64,000 bases of DNA from Pedobacter frigidisoli. GTDB lineage: Bacteria; Bacteroidota; Bacteroidia; Sphingobacteriales; Sphingobacteriaceae. This document shows, one piece after another, positions 26,169 to 35,346 of this stretch (position 1 is the stretch's first letter; each line of letters starts with the position of its first letter). Where the stretch lies: positions 1 to 64,000 of the forward strand of contig NZ_SJSN01000013.1 in the NCBI RefSeq assembly GCF_004331675.1. Reading direction: 5' to 3'. The notes under the pieces were generated by a model. It made no database searches. It saw only the letters and a list, made by a program, of their open reading frames with translations, and was not told the origin of the DNA. Position numbers and translations under genes: made by a program.

Positions 26169-28639
26169 ATGAATTCTTCAGCCTTTACCAGGGTCGTTAT
26201 GCTCCTCATCACTAGCATGATATCGATATGTGCCTTTGCACAAAAGCGTGATACAAGTAAAGTGACGGTACCAATAGATAGCGTTAGCAAAAGCTTTGTA
26301 GAAAAAATGCAGGATTTTGCAAAAGAGTCTGCATCAAAGAGCAAGGTAGATTTCGAATCCGATAAAGCGTTATCCGTTCAGGTAAGAATTTTTGAAGAAC
26401 TTCGGCTTACGATTCAGAATGCAAAGAGTTATATGAAATCTGGCTTGGATACCTTAGCACTTAAGCAAACTTTAAACGAAATTAAAGGAAACTATAAAAT
26501 AGCCTCTGATGGCGTTTTCGTAAATAAAGGAACTGCACAAACCTATCGAAACCTAACGGCAACAAAGAAAATAATTATTGAGTTAATTGCAGAGGCTAGT
26601 GAACGAAAAATTAGGTTAGATAACAGGCAAAAGTCGCTTAATGGATACCGCTTCCGCTTAGATTCCCTTTCTACCACCAAAGAATTGTTCAGTTTCCCAA
26701 CAGATTCCCTCGAACTGATGGACTATCTGCATAGTTTGGTAACAGTTGCTAAAGAAATTGGCCCTGTAGATTCGGTACTAAAAATTGCAAGTCGTAATGT
26801 TCAAATCTTATTAAATGCTTACAACGCAGAGATCAATTCGCTTCGGCTGAGTGTAGATGAAATTGAACATATTGAGCAAAAGTTGGCATTGGCAACCCTC
26901 GGACGCGAGTTTTCAAACATTACGGATTCTCCAAGCTCATACCGGCCATTCCAAGAAATCCTGAACTTCTCGAAGATAAAGGGGCTTCTTACCCTCAAGT
27001 TTTATGCGATCAATAATGTGGGTAAACTATTGGCTCTAGTCGCATTAACACTATTATCATTTATCTATCTCCGCTCTTTAAAGATGATTTATTTGGCGAA
27101 AAAACTTTTGAATAATGATTACGAAGGGCAACTGGTGATCAGGTATCCGTTAATATCTGCACTCCTCCTCGTTATCTCTATATTCCAATTTATATTTATC
27201 TCACCACCATTTATTCTGAATGTAATTTTCTGGCTGATATCGTGTATTTGTCTTACGCTGATATTCAGGGACTATATTTCCAAGTATTGGATGTCAGTTT
27301 GGTTACTGATGGTTTGCTTTTTCATTATGGCAGCAGCAGGCAATATGATACTTCAAGCATCGAGAATAGAGCGTTGGTTTATGTTTATTGTAGCAATATT
27401 CGGGGTTTTCTCGGGTACCGTTATTCTTTTTCAGAAACATCATCATGAGTTAAAGGAAAAATGGATGGCCTATACCATCGCATTAATGGTATTCTTCGAA
27501 TTATGCTCTGCTTTATTTAACATTTTTGGGCGCTACAATGTATCGAAAACGCTTTTTATTGGTGGGTTTCTTAACGTAGTTATTGCAATTTTATTCCTTT
27601 GGGTAGTTAGGTTTATCAATGAAGGGCTTGTACTGGCTTTTGATGTATATACCGTTCAGGATAGAAAGCTATTCTACCTTAACTTTGGTAGAGTTGGCGC
27701 TAAAGCTCCTTTTTTGCTTTACGTTCTTTTGGTTTGGGATGGATAATTTTGATGGGCCACAACTTCCCTTTGTTTGAATATTTGTCTCAACCACTAATAA
27801 GCTTTTTAAGTAGGGATAGAACCATTGGAAACTATACATTTAGTATCAACTCGCTCTTTCTTTTCTTCGCAATAATGTCCATTTCTGTTATTGTTTCAAA
27901 AGTGGTCTCTTTTTTCGCCTCCGATGATCATTTAATGTCGAATAAGGACAAGGAAGCAAAAAAACAGAGATTGGGTAGTTGGGTGCTTTTGGTGCGAATA
28001 TTTATTCTTTCAACAGGCCTATTTTTAGCAATTGCTGCAGCTGGTATTCCGATGGATCGAATTACGATTATTATTGGTGCGCTTGGAGTGGGTATTGGTT
28101 TTGGGCTCCAAACTTTAGTGAATAACCTGGTCAGCGGTTTGATTATTGCATTTGAAAAACCTGTAAATGTGGGTGATATTGTTGATGTTGATGGTCAAGG
28201 AGGAAGAATGAAATCTATTGGATTTCGAAGTAGTGTAATTACCACTTGGGATGGAGCAGATCTTGTAATGCCTAACGGAGACTTGCTAAATTCTCACCTT
28301 ATGAACTGGACATTAGCTGGTAACAAAAAACGGGCATCAATCGTGGTAGGGGTAGCCTATAATACAGATTTGGAGAAATGTAGACAGGTTTTAAAAGATA
28401 TTCTTGATGCAGAAGAACGGATACTAAAATCACCACCTCCAATTGTACAGTTTGAGCAGTTTGGCACAAGCTCAATAGACCTTAAGATTTATTTTTGGAC
28501 GAAACATATGTCTGAGAATAATGCTACAAAAAGTGATTTGGTAATATCCATTACAAATGCATTTAAAGAAAAAAATATCATAATTCCATTTCCTCAGCAA
28601 GACATTCATATTTTATCTCCCGAAGAAAATAAAAAGTGA
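26169..28639 (+). pseudogene. MscS-family mechanosensitive channel, frameshifted
   Basis: Two frames together encode about 820 residues of a large MscS-type channel: signal peptide (from ATG 26169), a long helical periplasmic domain, several membrane segments, then the pore helix and upper vestibule (GIGFGLQTLVNNLVSGLIIAFEKPVNVGDIV, MPNGDLLNSHL). The first frame stops at 27746; the second, open across the break, is one base out of phase and runs to 28639. Hydrophobic coding sense continues to about 27731 in the first frame and resumes by 27737 in the second. A lost T in the TTTGGG run best explains it. A single-read error is possible; if real, the pore is not made as one chain. Confidence 0.85.
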
Positions 28640-28779
28640 GATTGAGATTAATGGAATTAACAAACAGCCTTCTGCCATAAAAGTCATTACTTGTAACAAT
28701 AATTTTAATCGTCATTTATGTTTTTATTTAGACTAATTCTTGTTAATTTCGCAGAATCATTCTAAATTAGAATTTAAAG

Positions 28780-30285
28780 ATGAAAAAAATATTATTAGTC
28801 GTTACGTTATTCTGGTCTATATCGCTACATGCGCAAAAGAATAGTTTGCTCGATCAAGCATTTTGGCAAGCCAAACCAGATGTGAGCGCTGTTAAAGCCG
28901 AAGTGGCAAAAGGTGCAAATCCAAGTCAACTGAATGGAATGAGCTTTGATCCTGTAGTAATGGCGATTAACGCAGATGCTTCTACCGAAACAATAAAATA
29001 CCTATTAGCTCAACCTGGTAATGAAATTACAAAGTTAACTCACGATGGACGTATTTATTTACATTGGGCAGCAAGTAAAGGGAACGATGAAATTGTAAAC
29101 TATTTAGTTTCAAAAGGATCTAACTTAAGCTTAAAAGATAGTCACGGTGTTACCGCCATGACCTTTGCGGCGGGAGCTGGTCAACAAAATACTAAAATTT
29201 ACGATCTATTTATTGCTAAAGGTGCTAACCTGAAAACTGATGTAAATGGCAATGGTGCAAATGTGTTGCTTTTGGCCATTGGAAGTGATAAGGATTTTAA
29301 GCTAACAGATTATTTTATATCTAAAGGGCTTGATTTAAAGAGTGTTGATGCCGATGGAACAAATGCTTTTGGATATGCAGCAAGAGCTGGGAATTTAAAT
29401 ATATTAAAAGCACTGATTGTTAAAGGTATTCCTGTAGATCAAAATGCAATAATTCTTGCGAGTGAGGGAAGCCGTAGAGGCAGTGCTCCAATTGAAGTAT
29501 TCGAATATTTGGAAAGTTTGAAGATAAAACCTACTGCTACCAATAAAGATGGCAGAAATGTACTTCATGCCTTGGTAAGAAGACCTAAGCAAAATGAACT
29601 AATTCAGCATTTTCTTACTGCAGGGGCTGATGTAAACCAAGCTGATATAGATGGAAACAACGTTTTAATGAATGCTGCAATGTCTAATCGCGATACAGCG
29701 GTATTTGCGCTATTACTTCCAAAGGTAAAAAATATTAATACTGCCAATAATAAAGGCTTAACTGCACTCGCTATGGCGGTTAATGGTAATTCTCCAGCAG
29801 TTGTTGCCTATCTCATTTCAAAAGGAGCAGATGTAAATTCAATTGATAAAGATGGAAACAACCTCGCTTATTATCTTCTTCAATCATACAGTCCAGCTCC
29901 AGAAGCTGGTCGTGCTTTTAACGGACCATCCAAAGCAGAAGAGTTTCAAGGCAAAATGGTCTTGCTTAAGGAAAAGGGATTTAATCTTGGCGCACCACAA
30001 AAAAATGGCAATACATTATATCATTTAGCCGTTATTAAGGGCGATCTTTCCTTGTTTAAAAGTTTACAACCATTAAATATCAATGTAAATGCTCAAAACA
30101 AAGAAGGTTTAACAGCATTACATAGAGCAGCAATGGTATCAAAAGACGATGCTATTCTTCAATATCTACTATCTATAGGCGCTAAAAAAGATATAAAAAC
30201 AAATTTCGACGAAAGTGCATTTGACTTAGCGACTGAAAACGAGTCATTTACTAAAGGAAATGTATCACTTAGCTTTTTAAAATAA
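28780..30285 (+). CDS. Secreted ankyrin-repeat protein
   Basis: 501 residues with a signal peptide (KKILLVVTLFWSISLHAQ) and about a dozen ankyrin repeats filling the rest, recognisable by units such as DGRIYLHWAASKGNDEIVNYLVSKGSNL and KEGLTALHRAAMVSKDDAILQYLLSIGA. Ankyrins bind proteins, and a periplasmic one is likely a scaffold or inhibitor. It ends one base before the DUF2271 gene starts and heads the operon with the PepSY reductase, so it probably serves that redox system. The partner is unknown. Confidence 0.88.
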   Translation: MKKILLVVTLFWSISLHAQKNSLLDQAFWQAKPDVSAVKAEVAKGANPSQLNGMSFDPVVMAINADASTETIKYLLAQPGNEITKLTHDGRIYLHWAASKGNDEIVNYLVSKGSNLSLKDSHGVTAMTFAAGAGQQNTKIYDLFIAKGANLKTDVNGNGANVLLLAIGSDKDFKLTDYFISKGLDLKSVDADGTNAFGYAARAGNLNILKALIVKGIPVDQNAIILASEGSRRGSAPIEVFEYLESLKIKPTATNKDGRNVLHALVRRPKQNELIQHFLTAGADVNQADIDGNNVLMNAAMSNRDTAVFALLLPKVKNINTANNKGLTALAMAVNGNSPAVVAYLISKGADVNSIDKDGNNLAYYLLQSYSPAPEAGRAFNGPSKAEEFQGKMVLLKEKGFNLGAPQKNGNTLYHLAVIKGDLSLFKSLQPLNINVNAQNKEGLTALHRAAMVSKDDAILQYLLSIGAKKDIKTNFDESAFDLATENESFTKGNVSLSFLK

Positions 30286-30286
30286 T

Positions 30287-30772
30287 ATGAATAACTTAAT
30301 TAAAATCAGCTTACTTTTTTGTGCCTTAGTATTTTTAAAGCCTACAAATTCATCAGCTCAAAATGCCAAGTATAAATGTATGATCCAAATGACGAATTAC
30401 ATGGGCGAAGGAGCTTATATCGTTGTTTCGCTTATCGATGCGAAAAGCCAATATGTTAAAACGCTTTATGTTTTAGGATCAGACAAGAAATGGTATAATA
30501 GTTTAAAGGAATGGCATAAATATTATGCTAAAAAGCCATCAAACATCAGCGCCATTACTGGTGCCTCACTTACTGGTGGCGATAGAAGTGTTTCAAACAT
30601 CGATATCGAAAAATCGAAAATTAATGCAGGCTTTAAGCTGAGGTTTGAAAGCGCCGTTGAAGACAAAGAATATTTCGTAAAGGATTTAGAAATTCCACTT
30701 ACCACAGAAACACTTTCTGCTAAAAGCGAAGGAACTGGTTTTATTAGATACGTGCGTTTTAGCCCTAACTAA
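30287..30772 (+). CDS. DUF2271 secreted protein with candidate covalent-FMN motif
   Basis: 161 residues with signal peptide (to about residue 25, SSAQ). The DUF2271 pattern is seen in VKTLYVLGSDKKWYNSLKEWHKYY. Residues 89-96 read AITGASLT, resembling the ApbE flavinylation motif (S/T-G-A-S/T, as in NqrC and RnfG), placing Ser94 (codon 30566-30568) as candidate FMN acceptor. The next gene is a flavin reductase with PepSY transmembrane segments and apbE is convergent at the operon end, which supports the role. Family membership is recognised; flavinylation is inferred. Confidence 0.8.
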   Translation: MNNLIKISLLFCALVFLKPTNSSAQNAKYKCMIQMTNYMGEGAYIVVSLIDAKSQYVKTLYVLGSDKKWYNSLKEWHKYYAKKPSNISAITGASLTGGDRSVSNIDIEKSKINAGFKLRFESAVEDKEYFVKDLEIPLTTETLSAKSEGTGFIRYVRFSPN

Positions 30773-30786
30773 ATTTAATTAGGATA

Positions 30787-32979
30787 ATGACCAAAACCTT
30801 ATGGAGGTACAGCCACCTTACCTTGGCTATATCTTCTTTTCTTTTTCTATTGCTTGCCGCTTTAACAGGAATTATCCTTTCTGTTGAACCAATTACTCAA
30901 AAAGCGAAAATTTACGGTGTACACAACCTCGATGAAGTAACCGTAGCTGATCTTTTGCCCAAGCTTAAGGCAAAGTATGATGAGGTGACTACGATTTCTG
31001 TAGAATCAAACCGATTTGTACAAATCCAGGCCATAGATAAATCTGGTGATGATGTTAAAGCTTATATTGATCCTCGCACAGGAAATGTTTTAGGTGTGGT
31101 AGGGAAGAAGAATGAATTTTTTCAGTGGATAACAACATTTCATCGGTCGCTATTTTTACATGAAACAGGAAGGTTCTTTATTGGGCTAACGGCCTTTTTG
31201 CTGATGCTGATTGCCATTTCAGGGATTATGCTCACCATACAACGTCAACGAGGTTTCAGACGTTTTTTCTCCAAAATCCATAAAGACGGCTTTTCACAAT
31301 ATTATCACGTTGTGTTGGGTAGGATTTTATTAATTCCCATATTTATAATTGCGATTAGTGGTACTTATCTGTCTTTAAATACCTTAGGAATATTAAAAAC
31401 GGTAAAAGAAAGTGTAGATGTAAATCTCGATCTAATTAAATCCGCACCAGAGAAAAAGATTCAAGATTTTGCCGCATTTAAAAATATTAAACTGGTAGAG
31501 GTAGAGTCGATCGAATTTCCATTTTCAGAAGATGTTGAAGATTACTTCATTTTAAAACTTAAGGATAGGGAGCTTGCTGTAAACCAAATTACTGGCGATG
31601 TTTTAGCTGAAAGTAAATACCCATTCAATATTTTGCTTACCAATCTAAGTCTGGATCTTCATACAGGGAGAACCAACATCCTTTGGGCGATTGTTTTGGG
31701 GATTTCTTGTATTGGAATTTTGTTCTTTATTTACTCAGGCTTTGCCATTACCTTAAAACGTATTTCAATACGAACCAAAAACAAATATCGTTCTGCCGAA
31801 TGTAAATATATTATTCTTGTAGGTTCTGAAAATGGTTCTACTTATGCCTACGCTAGCGCAATTCATAAATTATTGCTTAAATCGGGTGAAAAATCTTATT
31901 TAACTGCTTTAAATAACTATGGCATTTTTGAGCAAGCAGAACAGCTTATCATTCTAACTTCAACCTATGGTTTGGGAGAAGCTCCAGTAAATGCATCGCG
32001 ATTTATAAAACTGGTTGCCGAGTATCCTCAAAAACAAAATATACTATACTCAGTTTTGGGATTTGGATCAAGAGCATATCCCGATTTTTGTAAGTTTGCT
32101 TTCGATATTCATAATTCTCTTTCAAAACAAAGTTGGATTAAACCCCTAATCGATATTCATACCGTAAACGATAAATCGCCACAAGATTTGCAATTATGGG
32201 CCGAATCTTGGGCGCAACAAAGTGAAATTAAACTTACTGGTTTCCCAGAGCTAAAAATAATTAAGCCAACATTATTAAAAAGGTTTATTGTTCAATCAAA
32301 TAGTGGAACAAACACCGAGGGAACATTTCAATTAAAAATAAACTCGTCAGGAAAACTCAAGGCAAAATCTGGTGATCTTTTGGCAATTTACCCTGCAAAT
32401 GACCACAGGGAAAGACTTTATTCCATTGGTATTGTAGATAATGCTATTCAGCTAAGTGTTCGCTTGCATCACGATGGATTAGGTTCAGGATACTTAAATA
32501 ACCTTAAGGCCAAGGATTTGCTTCAAGCTAAAGTGCTTAAAAATCCACATTTCTATTTCCCAAATAAGGCCAGTAAGGTGATCATGATTTCTAATGGTAC
32601 CGGTATAGCACCGTTTTTAGGGATGATTGACCAAAATGTTGAACACACTCCCTGTTTTCTGTTCTGCGGTTTTAGAAATAAATTATCTTATGATTTGTAC
32701 AATGATTTTTTAAATGATCAGCTTTCAAAATCAAAGGTTAGCCAAGTTAATGTAGCATATTCTAGAGTGGTAAATAAACAATACGTAAGCGACTTAATTA
32801 GTTTGGAAGCAGAATTTATTTCGAAAAGCTTAATGGACGCTGCCGTAATTATGATCTGTGGCTCGTTATCCATGCAAAAGGATATTGTTAAAATACTCGA
32901 AGAGGTTTGTTTAACAAAAACTGGTCATCCGCTTTCATTTTATCAATCGAGAAATCAGGTATTAACAGACTGTTATTAA
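30787..32979 (+). CDS. PepSY-transmembrane/flavodoxin/NAD(P)H-flavin reductase fusion
   Basis: 730 residues. The N-terminal part (about 1-330) has PepSY-type membrane helices near 10-33, 130-153, 178-200 and 295-320 with conserved His residues (TFHRSLFLHETGRF, HTGRTNILW) that could bind haem. A flavodoxin domain follows (ILVGSENGSTYAYA, about 345-480), then a cytochrome-P450-reductase-like FAD and NAD(P)H part (RLYSIGI, MISNGTGIAPFLGMI, ICGSLSMQKDI). It would take electrons from cytoplasmic NAD(P)H and hand them across the membrane. The DUF2271 gene lies 14 bp upstream and apbE is convergent. Confidence 0.87.
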   Translation: MTKTLWRYSHLTLAISSFLFLLLAALTGIILSVEPITQKAKIYGVHNLDEVTVADLLPKLKAKYDEVTTISVESNRFVQIQAIDKSGDDVKAYIDPRTGNVLGVVGKKNEFFQWITTFHRSLFLHETGRFFIGLTAFLLMLIAISGIMLTIQRQRGFRRFFSKIHKDGFSQYYHVVLGRILLIPIFIIAISGTYLSLNTLGILKTVKESVDVNLDLIKSAPEKKIQDFAAFKNIKLVEVESIEFPFSEDVEDYFILKLKDRELAVNQITGDVLAESKYPFNILLTNLSLDLHTGRTNILWAIVLGISCIGILFFIYSGFAITLKRISIRTKNKYRSAECKYIILVGSENGSTYAYASAIHKLLLKSGEKSYLTALNNYGIFEQAEQLIILTSTYGLGEAPVNASRFIKLVAEYPQKQNILYSVLGFGSRAYPDFCKFAFDIHNSLSKQSWIKPLIDIHTVNDKSPQDLQLWAESWAQQSEIKLTGFPELKIIKPTLLKRFIVQSNSGTNTEGTFQLKINSSGKLKAKSGDLLAIYPANDHRERLYSIGIVDNAIQLSVRLHHDGLGSGYLNNLKAKDLLQAKVLKNPHFYFPNKASKVIMISNGTGIAPFLGMIDQNVEHTPCFLFCGFRNKLSYDLYNDFLNDQLSKSKVSQVNVAYSRVVNKQYVSDLISLEAEFISKSLMDAAVIMICGSLSMQKDIVKILEEVCLTKTGHPLSFYQSRNQVLTDCY

Positions 32980-33000
32980 ACTGATAATCAATTGGTTTAT

Positions 33001-33984
33001 TTAAATTTTTTTCTTTAGGTGAATATCTTTAGATGATAAGATTTTGCCATCATCACTTATCATAATGAAACTATAATCTGGATATTTTTTGATGAATTCT
33101 TGTCCTGCGATTTTTCCAAGTACCATAATTGATGTGCTCAAACCATTCGCGAATTCAGTACTTGGACCAAGCACGGTTACGCTAATTAAACCAGTTGCTG
33201 GATAACCAGTTGTAGGGTTTATAATGTGAGAATACCTTTTACCATTAAGTTCTACGAATTTTCTATAACTACCAGATGTTACAACTGCACTTTTTGATAA
33301 GGGAATTACAGTAAGCAGTTTATCCTCTTTTAATGGATTAGTAATGCCAACGGTCCACAGTTTGCCATTTGGTTGCTTTCCCCAAGTACTCATATCGCCC
33401 GAGGCATTTACAATGCCGGACTTAATGCCCTTTTTTAACATCATTTCACGGCATTGATCTGCAGCGTATCCCTCGCCTAAAGCTCCAAAGCCAATTTTCA
33501 TTCCTAGTAGTTTCAAGAAAATTGTAGATTGGGTTTTATCGAGAATAATATTTTTATAGCCCACTTTTTCTACAGATTTTTTAATGGCTGCTGCTGATGG
33601 CATTTCTGTCATTGATCCATCGAACTTCCAAATCCTATCCATAGCGGCGAAACTAACATCAAAAGCACCATTTGTGGCTTTGGATAATGAAACGGCTCTT
33701 TCCGTTAGTGCAAAAACCTCTTCAGATACTTTTACTGGTTTAACTCCTGCATTTCTGTTTATTTCAGAAACCTGAGAATTCGCTTTCCAATCGGAAATAA
33801 GTTCTTCAATTCTAGAAATTTCAGCAATTACAGTATCAATGTTGTTTTCTGAAGTAATGGAATCTGTTGCTACAATGCTGATGTCGAATCTACCACCCAT
33901 TAACAAGGTAGTTCTTTTTCGTAAAATCTGGGCATTTAACAAGATAGGGAAAAGGATAAAACAAAGAAATAGGATTTTTTTCAT
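33001..33984 (-). CDS. apbE: FAD:protein FMN transferase (ApbE)
   Basis: 327 residues with a signal peptide (KKILFLCFILFPILLNAQ) but no lipobox, so it is soluble in the periplasm or anchored by the peptide. ApbE attaches FMN from FAD to Ser or Thr of target proteins. Visible blocks are MGGRFDISIVA, FGALGEGYAADQC, VNASGDMSTWGKQ, SGSYRKFVELNGKRYSHIINPTTGYP and the late SIMVLG. It is convergent with, and 21 bp from, the PepSY reductase gene, so it likely modifies the DUF2271 protein. Confidence 0.92.
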   Translation of the reverse strand: MKKILFLCFILFPILLNAQILRKRTTLLMGGRFDISIVATDSITSENNIDTVIAEISRIEELISDWKANSQVSEINRNAGVKPVKVSEEVFALTERAVSLSKATNGAFDVSFAAMDRIWKFDGSMTEMPSAAAIKKSVEKVGYKNIILDKTQSTIFLKLLGMKIGFGALGEGYAADQCREMMLKKGIKSGIVNASGDMSTWGKQPNGKLWTVGITNPLKEDKLLTVIPLSKSAVVTSGSYRKFVELNGKRYSHIINPTTGYPATGLISVTVLGPSTEFANGLSTSIMVLGKIAGQEFIKKYPDYSFIMISDDGKILSSKDIHLKKKI

Positions 33985-34085
33985 TGTTTCAAAAATACCA
34001 ATAATATCCTAAAATGAGGGCATTAAGCAAATTCTGTAGCGATTTTGCCTATATACTTTGGACAATCTATCAACGCAGAATAGAG

Positions 34086-34673
34086 TTAATTAAAGCGACT
34101 ACGTAGCTTTTGGATAGACATTCTAACCTTAGTTTTAACAGTGCCAATTGGCATGTTTAATAACTTTGCCACTTCTTCGTGAGTAAATCCACGATAGTAA
34201 ACTAGATCGATAATTTCTTGTTGGCTGCCACTTAGATCGCTCAGAAGCTGCTTAATCCCAATTCTATCAGGATTAAATGAACAAGTGTGCGATTTATCAA
34301 GCTCATATTCCGAATCTTCTAACGGTTGACTCAATCTAGAACCTTTGATGTTTTTAAGCCTAATGTGATCAATTGCAGTGTTTCGGGCTACTCTGCTAAT
34401 CCAGGTAAATAACCTAGACTTTGAGGAATCATATCCTGAAATATGCTTCTTTATTTTCATAAAGGTATCTTGAAGCAAATCTTCAGCAGTTTCTTGTTGG
34501 CTAACAATTTTATTGATGATGCCATAAAGCGAGCCGGCGTACAATTTATAAAGTTTAGCAAAAGCCTGTAAATCTCCCGAGATTAATTCGGCAACCAATA
34601 CAGATTCATCTGGTAATTTATCTGTAGTTTGGTTAGATATTAATACTGGAGATGTAAGTACAAATGCGATCAT
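34086..34673 (-). CDS. ECF-type RNA polymerase sigma factor
   Basis: 195 residues with sigma region 2 (AFAKLYKLYAGSLYGIINKIVSQQETAEDLLQDTFMKIKKHI, then FTWISRVARNTAIDHIR) and region 4 (QQEIIDLVYYRGFTHEEVAKLLNMPIGTVKTKVRMSIQKLRS). The subgroup is SigK-like in its linker. No anti-sigma factor is adjacent. The first ~20 residues are not conserved-looking, so a later start is possible. A stand-alone receiver lies 132 bp upstream on the same strand. Confidence 0.9.
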   Translation of the reverse strand: MIAFVLTSPVLISNQTTDKLPDESVLVAELISGDLQAFAKLYKLYAGSLYGIINKIVSQQETAEDLLQDTFMKIKKHISGYDSSKSRLFTWISRVARNTAIDHIRLKNIKGSRLSQPLEDSEYELDKSHTCSFNPDRIGIKQLLSDLSGSQQEIIDLVYYRGFTHEEVAKLLNMPIGTVKTKVRMSIQKLRSRFN

Positions 34674-34805
34674 AAGCTTTAGAATTGATCTAGCAACAGC
34701 CTAACTTAGTGCAATGTTTTGATTATTCTTTAACGCTCTGTCTTTTTGTTAATCAGGTTATTATAAAAACTGAAACACCTAATAAATTGTGAATTGAGTA
34801 ATCTT

Positions 34806-35168
34806 TTAAGCCATATTTGTGTGGTTTTCAATTGCCATTATCAAGTCCTTTACCACAAATGGTTTTTTAATAAAACCATTGGCTTGGCAGGCGCTAATAA
34901 GTTCTAAAATGTTTTCATCACCAGAAAGAATTAATACGGAAAAATGGTTGGTCTGCGGATTTTCTTTTATTGCCTTGCAAAGTTTTGTTCCATCTTCGCT
35001 ACCAAGGTTTTGATCAATTAGAATGAGATCTGGATTAATTTCTTCGAGCTTAGATACAATTTCGCCATCAACGGATAATAAAGTAGTGTAACCAGCTTCT
35101 TCTATCAGAAATGAAACTGCTTCTAACAGATCTGCATCATCATCAATGATTAAAATTTTCTTCGGCAT
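34806..35168 (-). CDS. Single-domain response regulator
   Basis: 120-residue receiver only: acidic pocket IIDDDADL (9-11), D52 in LILIDQNLGSEDG, LILSGDE and the switch Lys in FIKKPFV. There is no output domain and no adjacent kinase, so the input and output are unknown. CheY-like shuttle or phosphate-sink roles are typical. It might act with the neighbouring sigma factor, by position only. Confidence 0.9.
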   Translation of the reverse strand: MPKKILIIDDDADLLEAVSFLIEEAGYTTLLSVDGEIVSKLEEINPDLILIDQNLGSEDGTKLCKAIKENPQTNHFSVLILSGDENILELISACQANGFIKKPFVVKDLIMAIENHTNMA

Positions 35169-35346
35169 ATTTTTATATTAGATAACGGAAAGATAGAAAA
35201 TTTTAATTGAAAGGTATGTAGGAAAGTCGTTAAATGTATTTGTTTAAATCTGGTTTTGTAGGGTGTTCTTTACATGAACTACATTAATATATGGATATTA
35301 TAGTTTTCTTAACATCATTTTTAATTCCCGATGGAGAAATCTTTTC

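Noticed and set aside
27710..27716. T TTT TTG slippery heptamer as programmed -1 frameshift in the MscS gene
   Set aside because: Shifting there gives a non-hydrophobic stretch (ALRSFG) while the original frame still makes sense to about 27731, so the phase change lies further on and a mutation or read error fits better.
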